Of a DNA stretch of 64,000 nucleotides, positions 9,124 through 19,009 are shown piece by piece. The translations under genes and the position numbers were made by a program. Source of the stretch: Aureispira sp. CCB-QB1. Lineage in GTDB: Bacteria > Bacteroidota > Bacteroidia > Chitinophagales > Saprospiraceae. Position 1 is the stretch's first letter; each line of letters opens with the position of its first letter. The notes beneath the pieces are model-generated. The model was given only the letters and a program-made list of their open reading frames with translations. It was not told the origin of the DNA and did not search any database. Location of the stretch: positions 1 to 64,000 of the forward strand of contig NZ_JHBV01000046.1 of assembly GCF_000724545.1 (NCBI RefSeq), read 5' to 3'.

Positions 9124-10329
9124 TTATCCACGTGCATATTCAATTCCTTCTATCCAAGCATTTATTATATCCTTATAATCCCTAGTTAACAGACTTTCAT
9201 TAATCACAAACTTCACAACTCCTTTTTCATTCGCTCTTCCTAACCAAATATTATATGTATCATACAAAAATATAGCTAGTTTCTTTAAATTGATTGCTGT
9301 ATCTAGAGTTAAGTCGTAGATATTAGTGCCATTTTTTAAACTAGATATACGAAGCCCTTCTATTTTATTCAACTCAGATATTATTGTTTTAGATCTTTGA
9401 ATAACTTGGCTCCATCTATCCTCAATTCCATTTAAATAGTACAATGCCATTGCTGTGTTGCTCCAACTTTGATACACTGTTCCTCCAAGTATTTTTATTT
9501 GATGTGCAACCTTATCAATTATATCCGCATCCCCACAAAGCATCGCCCCACCCGATGCATTTAAATACTTATATAGAGAAATATAAACCGTATCAAAATA
9601 CGATGCATATTCTAAAAGTGAAGTATTGCTAAAAGCAGATGCTAGATGAATTCTAGCACCATCTAAATGCATTTTATAATTATTCTCTTTGCAATAGTTT
9701 GAGATTTCCTTTATCTTTTCAATTGGAACAACAGTTCCATCAGCACGTCTAACAGGGTTTTCAATTACTATCGTTCCCAAACCACTTTTAAAAACCTCAT
9801 TAGTATTGGTATAGTTAATCGTATTTTTTAAATCCTCTACATCAAAATATGGCTTTCCTTTTCCTATCGGAATCAATCTTTTACTATGAACACTTTGAGC
9901 TGCATCTGCCTCATCTCTGAAAACATGCGAATTTTCGGGCACTATAACTTTCGTATTGTTTCCATTGAGTAGCTTAATAGCCAGTTGATTTGCCATTGTA
10001 CCAGTAGGGAGATAAATCGCTTTTTCTTTTCCTGTTATTTTTCTAAAAGCATCTTCAATTAGTTTAGTTGCACCTCCATTTCCATAAAAATCTGGCTCAA
10101 TTGGTTGTTTCTTATTTATTTGATCTAACTTTTCTAAATATTCCTGAGGGGTCAAAGCAAGACCATCATAAATAAAATTGACAGGCGTATTCGGTTGATT
10201 AGGGGCTCTGGACAACGCAGGCAAAGGCATCGAGTTTAAACTAGTTATAGGGAGCAGAACAGAGGCTGTAGATAATCCAATTTTTTTAAAGAAATCCCTT
10301 CTATTATTTATTCCTATTGCTTTTTTCAT
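9124..10329 (-). CDS. Threonine-aldolase-like PLP lyase with Tat signal
   Basis: A fold-type I PLP enzyme of the beta-eliminating-lyase/threonine aldolase group. The substrate-side motif is YLPTGTMANQLAI, the PLP-Asp motif MHLDGARIHLA, and the Schiff-base Lys probably lies in YISLYKYLNASGG. The first 35 residues are unusual: NRRDFFKK plus a hydrophobic stretch and small residues form a twin-arginine export signal, implying the folded holoenzyme is exported. Family members normally cleave threonine to glycine and acetaldehyde in the cytoplasm. Actual substrate unknown. It is followed 68 bp on the start side by the intradiol-like gene. Confidence 0.8.
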   Translation of the reverse strand: MKKAIGINNRRDFFKKIGLSTASVLLPITSLNSMPLPALSRAPNQPNTPVNFIYDGLALTPQEYLEKLDQINKKQPIEPDFYGNGGATKLIEDAFRKITGKEKAIYLPTGTMANQLAIKLLNGNNTKVIVPENSHVFRDEADAAQSVHSKRLIPIGKGKPYFDVEDLKNTINYTNTNEVFKSGLGTIVIENPVRRADGTVVPIEKIKEISNYCKENNYKMHLDGARIHLASAFSNTSLLEYASYFDTVYISLYKYLNASGGAMLCGDADIIDKVAHQIKILGGTVYQSWSNTAMALYYLNGIEDRWSQVIQRSKTIISELNKIEGLRISSLKNGTNIYDLTLDTAINLKKLAIFLYDTYNIWLGRANEKGVVKFVINESLLTRDYKDIINAWIEGIEYARG

Positions 10330-10397
10330 CCTATATATTTTCTAATAACAATCCTAACGATAAACGAAATTACATTTAACAGCTTTAAGTATATATT

Positions 10398-11027
10398 TTA
10401 TTCGTAATCTGGAATATTCAACCCCAAAATTAAATCTCTATTTGCTGTCCAAATTCCATTTTTCATTTCAAGTCTTACGATTCCCGAACCACCACGATTT
10501 TTAAGCGATTGTTTTTTTTCTTCCGTAAGAGTTGGATCACTCTCAAAAAGATAACTATCAATGTAGTACGGTATAGTATTCGGTTCTTTTACATAAATAT
10601 GAATGTGCTCAGGTTCTCGCGCTTCAGGATATGGAGCTGGTCGAAAAGTATAAAAAGCAAATTTTCCATTTTCTCCTGTTTTTAGCCAACTACGGTATTG
10701 TCCATGTTTTTTTTCCCAGCCAACAGGAGCATCACTTGGTTGATAAATCCCATTTCTATCCACATGATAAACATACAACAATACATTATCTGCGGGAGTT
10801 TTTCCATCCCTTTGGAATACGGTTCCAGTTATTTTTATTTGGGGCTCATTTTCCTCGAAACCAGGTAATGAATCAACTGATTTAGGATTTGGGGTTAACA
10901 ACCTAAAATCTAAAAGAGCTACACAATCTTGACAAGTACCGCCAACATTTCTTTCTGCCTTAGAATCGGGTTGACCTTTGCAAAGAAGGTTAATAAAAGC
11001 TAATAAAATTATTCCCAAATTTTTCAT
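10398..11027 (-). CDS. Exported intradiol ring-cleavage dioxygenase-like protein
   Basis: Shows the non-heme Fe(III) site pattern of the protocatechuate 3,4-dioxygenase/catechol 1,2-dioxygenase fold: Tyr in VDRNGIYQP, Tyr in RPAPYP, and the His pair in PEHIHIYV. The segment ENGKFAFYTFRPAPYP is the conserved core. A signal peptide (LGIILLAFINLLCKGQ) places it outside the cytoplasm, unlike the classical catabolic enzymes. No aromatic-degradation genes are nearby, so the physiological substrate is open. Length (209) is near that of single-domain subunits. Confidence 0.8.
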   Translation of the reverse strand: MKNLGIILLAFINLLCKGQPDSKAERNVGGTCQDCVALLDFRLLTPNPKSVDSLPGFEENEPQIKITGTVFQRDGKTPADNVLLYVYHVDRNGIYQPSDAPVGWEKKHGQYRSWLKTGENGKFAFYTFRPAPYPEAREPEHIHIYVKEPNTIPYYIDSYLFESDPTLTEEKKQSLKNRGGSGIVRLEMKNGIWTANRDLILGLNIPDYE

Positions 11028-11075
11028 CTTCTTTTTTTCAATTGCAAAATTACAAGGCGCGAAGCGTGTGCTCTG

Positions 11076-11609
11076 CTAAATAAGAGCCAACATATCCCAC
11101 ATATTATAAGCCGATGACTCCCATTCCATACCTTCTCTTAGATGATAAATCATATTGAGATCTTTGGCTTCAAAAAGCATGGTGTAATGATCACCATTTT
11201 GCTCTAAAGATTTGACTTCAAAATAATCTTTAGCATCTAGACAAAACTGCTTGTACTCAGGGCGAGTGATAAGAAGATTTTTCCCTCCGAAGTTGAAACG
11301 ATTAACAACTTTCTGTCCTTCGTATGTATCAGCATTTGCATCGCTGTCAGCTACGTAATATTTTTTACCCATTTTCATACCATACAAATTTTGATATTTT
11401 TCTTTATATGGATGCTTATCCATATGAATATCAAACCCTTTAGTATCTTCTAATAGTTCTTCATTTAGTTCAATCATAAAAGCTAAAGCCCATTGTTCTA
11501 ATCCACCATGATCAGTTATACCCTTTGCATCAGAGCTTATTTTTACAATATTTAGTAGGATCAAATTTCCTTCTACTTTAGAAGCCTTTATACGATAATA
11601 TTTGCTCAT
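11076..11609 (-). CDS. Hypothetical cytoplasmic protein, 177 aa
   Basis: Not recognised. It has no signal or membrane segments. It begins MSKYYRIKASKVEGN (beta-hairpin-like) and ends in an aromatic, Trp-rich segment (EGMEWESSAYNMWDML). It lies 48 bp upstream of the intradiol-like gene on the same strand, so co-transcription is possible but not shown. Confidence 0.6.
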   Translation of the reverse strand: MSKYYRIKASKVEGNLILLNIVKISSDAKGITDHGGLEQWALAFMIELNEELLEDTKGFDIHMDKHPYKEKYQNLYGMKMGKKYYVADSDANADTYEGQKVVNRFNFGGKNLLITRPEYKQFCLDAKDYFEVKSLEQNGDHYTMLFEAKDLNMIYHLREGMEWESSAYNMWDMLALI

Positions 11610-11974
11610 TCTATTTTAAATTTAAAACATAAAAAAATCAATATGCAACAAGTTAACAGTTTAAACCTAGACTTAGAGCAAATTTTAATTTATTTTAAGA
11701 ATATAATTATAAACCCATATAAGGTCTTTTCTCATAGACTTTCAATGCTTTAAACTTCCTTGCCAAAAGTAGCAGATTACAGCTTGTAAGAACAAAAAAA
11801 AATTATAGAAATGTTAAAGTTGAGGTATTTCAGATAGATCCTCAAATTAATATAACTTATAAGTGATTTATAGTTAAATCTTAATTTATTCATTTAAAAC
11901 AGGTTCTATTTTTTTTTGAAAAATACTGCTTTTAGTCCTTTTAAAACAAAATTTTCATACAAAAAAAATTTATA
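11610..11974. other. Intergenic region between divergent genes
   Basis: About 365 bp of very AT-rich sequence between a minus-strand hypothetical gene and the plus-strand adhesin gene. I see no open frame, RNA gene or strong hairpin. It ends at the promoter motif listed next. Confidence 0.5.
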
Positions 11975-11982
11975 ACTTTGGC
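11975..11982 (+). promoter_or_regulatory. Bacteroidota -7 promoter box (TAACTTTG)
   Basis: TAACTTTG matches the Bacteroidota housekeeping -7 consensus TAnnTTTG exactly and lies 49 bp before the adhesin start codon. The -33 region upstream is T-rich (TTTTC at ~11954-11958) but not a perfect TTTG. Predicted transcription start about 11988-11990, giving a ~43-nt leader. Confidence 0.5.
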
Positions 11983-12031
11983 AGCCCAAATGGAATCGTC
12001 CCTACTATTCATTAACTAATTCACTTTTTAC

Positions 12032-15000
12032 ATGCAAAAAAAAATATTATTATTCTTAGCCTACTTTTTGCTAAGTAACTTTTCTTATGCCCAAACGGTT
12101 TTTACAGAATCGTTTGATTCAGGAACAACCCCTGTAGGTTGGAACAACACCTCTAACAATGGAGGTCCTTGGGAATTCAGCACCAATGCGGGTTTCGACG
12201 TATCGGCAACTCTTGACCATACTGGAAATGGTGGGAATTATGCTTGGGTTGACTTCTCAGGCTCAGACGACAGTGTTATGCTAGTTACACCAACTATTGA
12301 CGTTTCTAGTTTAACAACACCTTATGTATCTTTTTATCACGAAAGTCATTACACAGGAACATTAAACCCCTTTAATTTGCTACACGTAGACGCTTGGAAT
12401 GGTAGCACTTGGGTCAATGTTGCATCGCTTCAAGGAAACACTTCTTTTGGGTGGGATTTGTATGGTTTTAATGTAACTAATTTCACCTTTGGAGGAGGAG
12501 ACAGCTTAAAAGTTCGCTTTCATGCTGAATCAGGGGGTGCCTCGGCAGATTATAACAATGATTTGTTAATTGATGATGTTGCGGTCATGCAAATGCCAAG
12601 TTGTGTTCATCCATTTAGTAGCTCATTAACTGCAAATAATATTACAGGCACTACTGCCGACTTGGGTTGGACAGAAAATGGTTCTGCTACGTCTTGGCAA
12701 ATTGAATACGGTACGCAAGGTTTTACACAAGGAACAGGTACTACTGTTCTAGCAGGAACCAACCCATACAACTTAACTGGTCTTAATCCAACTACGGATT
12801 ATAGTTTTTATGTTCGTTCAATCTGTGGCGTTGGAGATTCTAGCGCTTGGGCTGGACCTTTTGATTTCTCTACAATTTGTCCTATTGCTTTTACACCGAC
12901 TTATTCGCAAGATTTTACATCTTACCTTAATCCTTGTTGGTCAGAAGCAGAAGGTAGATTAACACCTAGTTCAACACTTACAGGAACAAGTTCTGCATGG
13001 ACATCGGATGGTTTTGCTAATAATGGTTCAAGTGGTGCTGCTAAAATAAACTTGTATGGTACCACTAGAGATGAGTGGATCATTAGCCCTAGCATTGATT
13101 TAGGAACAGCAGCGACTTCTTATCAACTTGAATTTAATATTGCATTGACAGATTGGAACAGTACTTCTGCAACTGTTTTAGGATCAGATGATACCATTGC
13201 AGTTGTCATTTCTACTGATAATGGAGCAACTTGGGAAAATACAAATATCCTACAAGAATGGGTAGCTGGTTCTGAACCAAGTCATACAGGAGATCACATT
13301 GTTATTAACTTAGCAGCCTATACAGGTGTTGTTAAATTTGGTTTCTACACAGTTTCTACTGTTTCTAACGAAGACAACGATGTCTTTATTGATAATTTCT
13401 TAGTAACCAATTTAGCAAGCTGTGCTGCTCCTAATGCACTAGCTGCCAACAACATCACTGCTACAACAGCTGATTTAGCATGGACAGAAAATGGTTCTGC
13501 TACGTCTTGGCAAATTGAGTATGGCACGCAAGGTTTTACACAAGGAACAGGTACTCCTGTCGTTACTGGAACCAATCCTCATAATCTAACTAGTCTTACA
13601 GCCAACACAGATTATAGTTTTTATGTACGAGCAATTTGTGGTGCTGGAGACTCTAGTTCATGGATTGGACCTTTTAATTTTACAACTTTGATTAGTTGCC
13701 CTGCTCCAAGTGCTTTAGCGGCTAATATACCTAGCCATACAACCGCAAATTTAGCATGGACAGAAAATGGTTCTGCTACATCTTGGCATGTTGAATATGG
13801 TGCGCAAGGATTTGCACAAGGAACGGGTACCGCTGTTGTTACTGGAACAAACCCTCATAACATAACTGGTCTTACAGCCAACACTGACTACAGTTTTTAT
13901 GTACGAGCAATTTGTGGTGCTGGAGACTCTAGTACTTGGGTTGGACCATTCAATTTCACAACACCTTGTACGCCTTTCTCGCCTACTTACTTAGAAGATT
14001 TCACCTCTTACCTTGACCCTTGTTGGTCAGAGGCAGAAGGTAGATTAACACCTAGTTCAACACTTACAGGAACAAGCTCTGCATGGACATCAGATGGTTT
14101 TGCCAACAATGGTTCAACTGGTGCTGCTAAAATAAACCTCTATGGTACCGCTAGAGATGAGTGGATCATTAGCCCTAGCATTGATTTAGGAACAGCAGCG
14201 ACTTCTTATCAACTTGAATTTGATATTGCATTGACAGATTGGAACAATAGTTCTGCAACTGTTTTAGGGTCCGACGACACCATTGCAGTTGTCATTTCTA
14301 CTGATAATGGAGTAACTTGGGAAAATGCAAATATCCTACAAGAATGGGTAGCTGGTTCTGAACCAAGTCACACAGGAGATCACATTGTTATTGACTTATC
14401 TGCTTATACAGGTATCGTTAAATTTGGTTTCTACACAGTTTCTACTGTTTCTAACGAAGACAACGATGTCTTTATTGATAATTTCTTGGTAACCAATCTA
14501 GCAAGCTGTGCTGCGCCTAGTGCACTAGCTGCCAATAACATCACTGCTGCAACAGCTGATTTAGCATGGACAGAAAATGGCTCTGCTACGTCTTGGCAGA
14601 TTGAATACGGTGCTCAAGGTTTCGTTCAAGGAACAGGTACCGCTGTTGTTACTGGAACAAACCCATACAATGCAACAAGTCTTACTGGTAACACTGATTA
14701 CAGTTTTTACGTACGTGCTATTTGTGGCGCAGGAGATTCTAGTTCATGGGCTGGACCTTTTAATTTCTCTACTCCTTGTGGCATTTATACCCCTACTTAT
14801 CTCGAAGAATTTACGACTTATGTACCTGCTTGTTGGTCAGAAGCAGAAGGTATTTTAACAAACAGTACAACATTAACAGGTACTTCTTCAGCTTGGACTT
14901 CAGATGGCTTTGCCAACAATGGTTCAACTGGTTCTGCTAAAATAAATCTTTATGGTACTTCTAGAGACGAATGGTTAATTAGTCCTAGTATTGATTTAGG

Positions 15001-16588
15001 AAATGGTACGACTACTTACCAAGTTGAATTTGATATTGCATTGACAGACTGGAACAATAGTTCTGCAACTGTTTTAGGAGTCGATGATACTATTGCCGTA
15101 GTTGTTTCTACCGATAATGGAGCAACTTGGGAAAAAGCCAATGTCTTACAAGAATGGGTAGCAGGTTCTGAGCCAACCAATACAGGAGATCGCGTTGTTA
15201 TTAATTTAGCAGCTTATACAGGAGTTGTAAAATTCGGTTTTTATGCTGTGTCTACAGTTTCCAATGAAGATAACGATGTCTTTATTGACAGTTTCTTAGT
15301 ACAACCAGCACCGATTCCAACAGATGACGTTGCACCTATCGCACTACTAAATACAGATTCTGTTTATTGTAATGCATCTGTTATTGCAGGTTCTGTTGTT
15401 GTTGCGAATATCAGAGCCAATACGGTTTACAATGTTCCTTATAACGTTGTTGTCAATGGAGTTGTAGTAGAGACCAGCACTATTGACAGTTTAATTGGAA
15501 ATCAATTGGATACTATTGCTCTTGATACAATTTTGGCAACTACAACTGGAGCAACCGTGATTCAGGTTATTACTACTTTTACAGGTGATAATAATGCTTC
15601 AAACGATACCCTTTCTGTTGATTCAATTTGGACCTCTTATACAAGTCTAAGTGCAACACTTACCAATCCTATTGGTTGTACAGGCAGTGCTAATGGTCAA
15701 ATTGAAACTACTGGTTTAGGTGGTTTTGCTCCATATACTTATCAATGGAATGCAACAGCTAATAACCAAACAACAAGCATCGCTACTGGCTTAGGAGCTG
15801 GAACATACATGGTAACAGTTACTGATTCTATTGGATGTTCTGCACTAGGAACGCTTGCCTTGGTAGATCCTCCCGTTATGTCACTAACTACAGTAGGAAC
15901 GGATTTAAATTGTAATGATAATAACAGTGGTTCTGGTATGGTAACCGTAACAGGTGGCGTACCTAGCTATTCTTACTTATGGAGCAATGGACAAACAAAT
16001 AATTCGCTAGTAAATGCTGCTGCTGGAACGCATACCGTTACTGTTACAGATGCTTTTGGTTGTGAAATGATTGATTCTGTCGTATTAACAGAACCTACTG
16101 CTATAACTGCAACAATTGACGATCATACAGACGGAACGGCTACGGTAAGTGCTAGTGGTGGAGCTGCTGGATATACCTATCAATGGAGTCCTAACACAGG
16201 AAATCAAACAGGCGCTACAGTAACAGGTTTGGTTGCTGGAGACGCCTACTATGTTGTTGTCACAGATGCTAATGGCTGCACAGAAGTTGTTTCTTTCCAA
16301 GCAGTTGTATTAAATGTGAATACGCTTAATGGTGTAGCTAACATGAGTATGTTCCCGAATCCAACACACGATAATGTATTTGTGAAAATGGATTTAATGG
16401 AACAAGCAACCGTTAACATACAAGTAGTTAATACAATAGGACAAATCGTTCTTCAAGAGACATTTGATAATATTTTAAATCAAACGGTTGAATTGAATAC
16501 GGCAAAACTTCCTTCTGGAGTATATATGGTTCAATTTAATATCGGAGAAAAATCAACGACTCAGAAATTAATTATTTCTAAGTCTTAA
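12032..16588 (+). CDS. Giant T9SS-secreted multidomain adhesin, 1518 aa
   Basis: Signal peptide at residues 1-20 (ends SNFSYAQ). An N-terminal cleaved-adhesin/choice-of-anchor J domain spans ~22-188. Fibronectin III domains lie at ~190-280, 462-552, 555-643 and 825-914, each with the near-identical core WTENGSATSWQIEYG. They alternate with three near-identical J-type jelly-roll domains (~283-460, 646-823, 916-1090; each with the CWSEAEG and DEWIISPSIDLG motifs, the last varied). Then come a CARDB-like region, SprB-like repeats (~1205-1426; TYQWN, GTYMVTVTDSIGC) and a type A T9SS sorting domain from ~1433 (MSMFPNPTHDNVFVKM to the C-terminus). Probably a surface adhesin or mucosal/polysaccharide-binding protein. 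Ligand unknown. Confidence 0.9.
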   Translation: MQKKILLFLAYFLLSNFSYAQTVFTESFDSGTTPVGWNNTSNNGGPWEFSTNAGFDVSATLDHTGNGGNYAWVDFSGSDDSVMLVTPTIDVSSLTTPYVSFYHESHYTGTLNPFNLLHVDAWNGSTWVNVASLQGNTSFGWDLYGFNVTNFTFGGGDSLKVRFHAESGGASADYNNDLLIDDVAVMQMPSCVHPFSSSLTANNITGTTADLGWTENGSATSWQIEYGTQGFTQGTGTTVLAGTNPYNLTGLNPTTDYSFYVRSICGVGDSSAWAGPFDFSTICPIAFTPTYSQDFTSYLNPCWSEAEGRLTPSSTLTGTSSAWTSDGFANNGSSGAAKINLYGTTRDEWIISPSIDLGTAATSYQLEFNIALTDWNSTSATVLGSDDTIAVVISTDNGATWENTNILQEWVAGSEPSHTGDHIVINLAAYTGVVKFGFYTVSTVSNEDNDVFIDNFLVTNLASCAAPNALAANNITATTADLAWTENGSATSWQIEYGTQGFTQGTGTPVVTGTNPHNLTSLTANTDYSFYVRAICGAGDSSSWIGPFNFTTLISCPAPSALAANIPSHTTANLAWTENGSATSWHVEYGAQGFAQGTGTAVVTGTNPHNITGLTANTDYSFYVRAICGAGDSSTWVGPFNFTTPCTPFSPTYLEDFTSYLDPCWSEAEGRLTPSSTLTGTSSAWTSDGFANNGSTGAAKINLYGTARDEWIISPSIDLGTAATSYQLEFDIALTDWNNSSATVLGSDDTIAVVISTDNGVTWENANILQEWVAGSEPSHTGDHIVIDLSAYTGIVKFGFYTVSTVSNEDNDVFIDNFLVTNLASCAAPSALAANNITAATADLAWTENGSATSWQIEYGAQGFVQGTGTAVVTGTNPYNATSLTGNTDYSFYVRAICGAGDSSSWAGPFNFSTPCGIYTPTYLEEFTTYVPACWSEAEGILTNSTTLTGTSSAWTSDGFANNGSTGSAKINLYGTSRDEWLISPSIDLGNGTTTYQVEFDIALTDWNNSSATVLGVDDTIAVVVSTDNGATWEKANVLQEWVAGSEPTNTGDRVVINLAAYTGVVKFGFYAVSTVSNEDNDVFIDSFLVQPAPIPTDDVAPIALLNTDSVYCNASVIAGSVVVANIRANTVYNVPYNVVVNGVVVETSTIDSLIGNQLDTIALDTILATTTGATVIQVITTFTGDNNASNDTLSVDSIWTSYTSLSATLTNPIGCTGSANGQIETTGLGGFAPYTYQWNATANNQTTSIATGLGAGTYMVTVTDSIGCSALGTLALVDPPVMSLTTVGTDLNCNDNNSGSGMVTVTGGVPSYSYLWSNGQTNNSLVNAAAGTHTVTVTDAFGCEMIDSVVLTEPTAITATIDDHTDGTATVSASGGAAGYTYQWSPNTGNQTGATVTGLVAGDAYYVVVTDANGCTEVVSFQAVVLNVNTLNGVANMSMFPNPTHDNVFVKMDLMEQATVNIQVVNTIGQIVLQETFDNILNQTVELNTAKLPSGVYMVQFNIGEKSTTQKLIISKS
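12600..15300 (+). repeat. Intragenic FN3 and J-domain DNA repeats
   Basis: Coding repeats within the adhesin gene. A ~530-bp J-domain cassette occurs at ~12880-13410, 13970-14500 and 14780-15300. A ~270-bp FN3 cassette occurs at ~12600, 13415, 13695 and 14505. The first two J cassettes are nearly identical over long stretches of DNA, including synonymous sites, indicating recent duplication or gene conversion. The third is more diverged. Confidence 0.85.
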
Positions 16589-16621
16589 TGACTTTAGTCG
16601 TTCGTTGATTTTTTTAATTAT

Positions 16622-16657
16622 AGAGGGGCTGTTAGATTTTCTAACAGTCTCTTTATT
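16622..16657 (+). terminator. Intrinsic terminator of the adhesin gene
   Basis: GCTGTTAGA-TTT-TCTAACAGT hairpin flanked by GAG/CTC, followed by CTTTATTTTA. It lies 34 bp after the adhesin stop and, on the other strand, beyond the stop of the FAD oxidoreductase gene, so it may act in both directions. Confidence 0.7.
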
Positions 16658-16705
16658 TTATAAAAATAAGAACAAAAAATGGGGTTATTTTTTTTGAACG
16701 ATTAC

Positions 16706-18034
16706 TTATTTACGTTCTAGTTTTGCCACTTCTCGGTCCACTCTATTATCAACCCAACCCAATACTTTGTCTATAGCCGTAGAAGCCAACCATTTGAAAG
16801 GTTCTGGTGGAATTGGCAAGGTTCTTCGAGTCAGTACATTGCCCAACGGGTGTTCCTTTCCATAAACTTTGTGCCCCAAAATTTCCCCAACCAAAAAAGT
16901 CTGTGGTACACCGTGCCCAGCATACCCCATTCCATAAAAGATATTTTTATGCTTACCTGTTACTCCAATTGTAGGCATGAAATCCAAGGGGATACCAATC
17001 CAACCACCCCAAAAAGTTGCTAATTCCAAATCTTTCAATGCTGGAAATCTCTGACGAAACACAGCAGCGATCTGATTGGCCATTTGGGGTTGAGAAATAT
17101 CTCCCAATTTAAAACCATAAGGAATTTTGATGTATTTCCCTCCAGCAATTAGTGTATTTCTCGTTGTTCTCCGATAACTTTCAAGTTTCTCATGAGCCGT
17201 GTAAATTCCCTCTTTATGATGCCATTGCAATATTTCTTGTTGATCTGGGCTTAAAGGAGCTGTTTCGAACATACCCGCCCAAATTGGAGAAAGAACACGC
17301 TTTTTCCAGCCTAAAGATGCTGTAAAGGCATTCGTAGCCAATACTACTTTTTGAGCATAGACCGTACCTTTTGGCGTATCAAGGCGAACGGGGGAACTAT
17401 TATGAACTTTGAGAACAGGCGTATTTTCATACAACTTAACACCTCTAGAAATAGCTAACTTTCGAACAAAATCGATCAATTTTCCTGGATTAACAGTCCC
17501 TCCAATAGTATCATGAATTCCTGCCAAAAATGCATTAGGAATTCCTCGTTCACGCATCGCCCCCTCCTCTAAATACTTGAAATGAAGCCCCAATTCAGCA
17601 CCAACGACTTCTAAATGTTTGAGGCGCTTAATTTGCTTTGGATGAACCGCAACATTAATATTACCGTGATCTACATAATCACAATCAATTTGGTGGCTTT
17701 TAATAAAATGTTCCAACCGCCTAACAGCTTCCACCGAAAAATTACACAGTTCTTTAGCTCGTTCTAATCTATTCATTTTAAGCAAAGAAGGAAAGTCTTT
17801 TCCAATCAAGCTGTCTACATAACCAGAGTTACGACCACTGCCAGCACTCCCTGCAAATCCCTTTTCCAAGACACTGACATCCACTCCAAATTCTCGAAGT
17901 TGTAAAGCCGTATACAATCCTGTAAAACCACCTCCGATAATAGCTACTTCTGTTGTGATATCTTGTTCTAAACAAGGTTGAAAGGATTCTGGACCATCCC
18001 ACCAATTGCTGTGTTGTTGTGTTGTATAGTTCAT
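16706..18034 (-). CDS. FAD-dependent amino/amine oxidoreductase (DAO family)
   Basis: Belongs to the glycine oxidase/D-amino-acid oxidase-like flavoproteins, closest in pattern to gamma-glutamylputrescine oxidoreductase (PuuB-like). It has an N-terminal N-W-W-dominated leader (SNWWDGP), a dinucleotide fold IIGGGFTGLYTALQLREFG with Glu in VLEKG, then GSAGSGRNSGYV, and a C-terminal FYGMGYAGHGVPQT FAD-contacting motif. Length 442 is typical. Likely oxidises an amine or amino acid in the cytoplasm; the substrate is not deducible. ATG at 18034. Confidence 0.85.
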   Translation of the reverse strand: MNYTTQQHSNWWDGPESFQPCLEQDITTEVAIIGGGFTGLYTALQLREFGVDVSVLEKGFAGSAGSGRNSGYVDSLIGKDFPSLLKMNRLERAKELCNFSVEAVRRLEHFIKSHQIDCDYVDHGNINVAVHPKQIKRLKHLEVVGAELGLHFKYLEEGAMRERGIPNAFLAGIHDTIGGTVNPGKLIDFVRKLAISRGVKLYENTPVLKVHNSSPVRLDTPKGTVYAQKVVLATNAFTASLGWKKRVLSPIWAGMFETAPLSPDQQEILQWHHKEGIYTAHEKLESYRRTTRNTLIAGGKYIKIPYGFKLGDISQPQMANQIAAVFRQRFPALKDLELATFWGGWIGIPLDFMPTIGVTGKHKNIFYGMGYAGHGVPQTFLVGEILGHKVYGKEHPLGNVLTRRTLPIPPEPFKWLASTAIDKVLGWVDNRVDREVAKLERK

Positions 18035-18207
18035 TTATATTCAAAGTTTTACTTTGACTTTGGCAGTTAATTGTGCTGCAAATTATTGTTCTATTGAAAA
18101 CATTTTTGATTAGAAATTATTATCACAATAACATCATTGCTGTTGTAACAAACTTATGTCGTCCAAAATCACTTTCTCCCCTATTTTGATTACAAAAATC
18201 AAAACTG

Positions 18208-18939
18208 TTACTTTATTTTTTTTCCATGAATACCAGAACCACAGCCGAAGAAGTATTGATCATAGTTTGTATCCAAACCAACCTCTTGAAATATTTCTGC
18301 AACCCATTTAGAATCTTTATACCTTTGAGTATATTCCCAAAGCATCTTATATTCTATAGGATCTCCTAAAAGTAATTTTGTAATTTTGGGTGTAATTTTC
18401 CCTACGTATAAATAATAGAACAAGTGTAATAAAGGATGCTTTGGTTCCGAAATCTCAACAAAGGCAAACGCTCCACCAGGTTTTAAAATTCTGTTGACTT
18501 CTATTGCTAATTTTTTTATTTGTTCTTTACTGAAAGTTTTTAACCCAAAAGCACTATAAACAATATCATAACTTTCGGATTCTAAGGAGCTCTTTAGAAT
18601 ATTTTCATTCAAAATCTTAACCTTCCCTTGGTAAGTCTTACTGTTCTTTTTCCTAGCCCTTTTTAACATTCCTTCTGAAATATCTAAGGCTGTTAATTCG
18701 GAATTGGGATACCTCTTTTTTATAGCATCCCAAGTTTCTCCCATTCCCGACATCAAGTCAATAATTTTAACTTTTTTTGTCTCCAAAATGGCGGTTTTCT
18801 TGATCATTTTTCTTCGCCAGAAATGTGTAAAACCAAATGAAAACAGGACATTTATTCTTTCATAAGAATTACTCATGTTATCAAATAAATTTTCAACAAA
18901 AGCAGGTTCATAGATATCTTTGTTCGATTCTTTTTCCAT
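18208..18939 (-). CDS. Class I SAM methyltransferase, UbiE-like
   Basis: N-terminal YERINVLFSFGFTHFWRRKM matches the start of UbiE/COQ5 methyltransferases. SAM-binding motif I is IIDLMSGMGETW, motif II ALDISEGML, then the SAFGLKTF and NRILKPGGAFAFVEISEP motifs. The family methylates menaquinone or ubiquinone precursors. This copy has M-S-G-M-G rather than the usual C-G-T-G, and its C-terminus is variant, so it may be a paralogue acting on another lipid or metabolite rather than the housekeeping enzyme. Confidence 0.75.
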   Translation of the reverse strand: MEKESNKDIYEPAFVENLFDNMSNSYERINVLFSFGFTHFWRRKMIKKTAILETKKVKIIDLMSGMGETWDAIKKRYPNSELTALDISEGMLKRARKKNSKTYQGKVKILNENILKSSLESESYDIVYSAFGLKTFSKEQIKKLAIEVNRILKPGGAFAFVEISEPKHPLLHLFYYLYVGKITPKITKLLLGDPIEYKMLWEYTQRYKDSKWVAEIFQEVGLDTNYDQYFFGCGSGIHGKKIK

Positions 18940-19009
18940 TTTGAGTATTTCTGAAAGAGTTAATATTCGAGTTAAAAGAAAAAAGCAGTTCAGATTTTCG
19001 TTTCAACCA

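Noticed and set aside
12600-15300. Regularly spaced repeats as a possible CRISPR array
   Set aside because: Repeats are hundreds of bases long, in frame, and encode FN3/J domains. No short repeat-spacer pattern or cas genes exist anywhere in the window.
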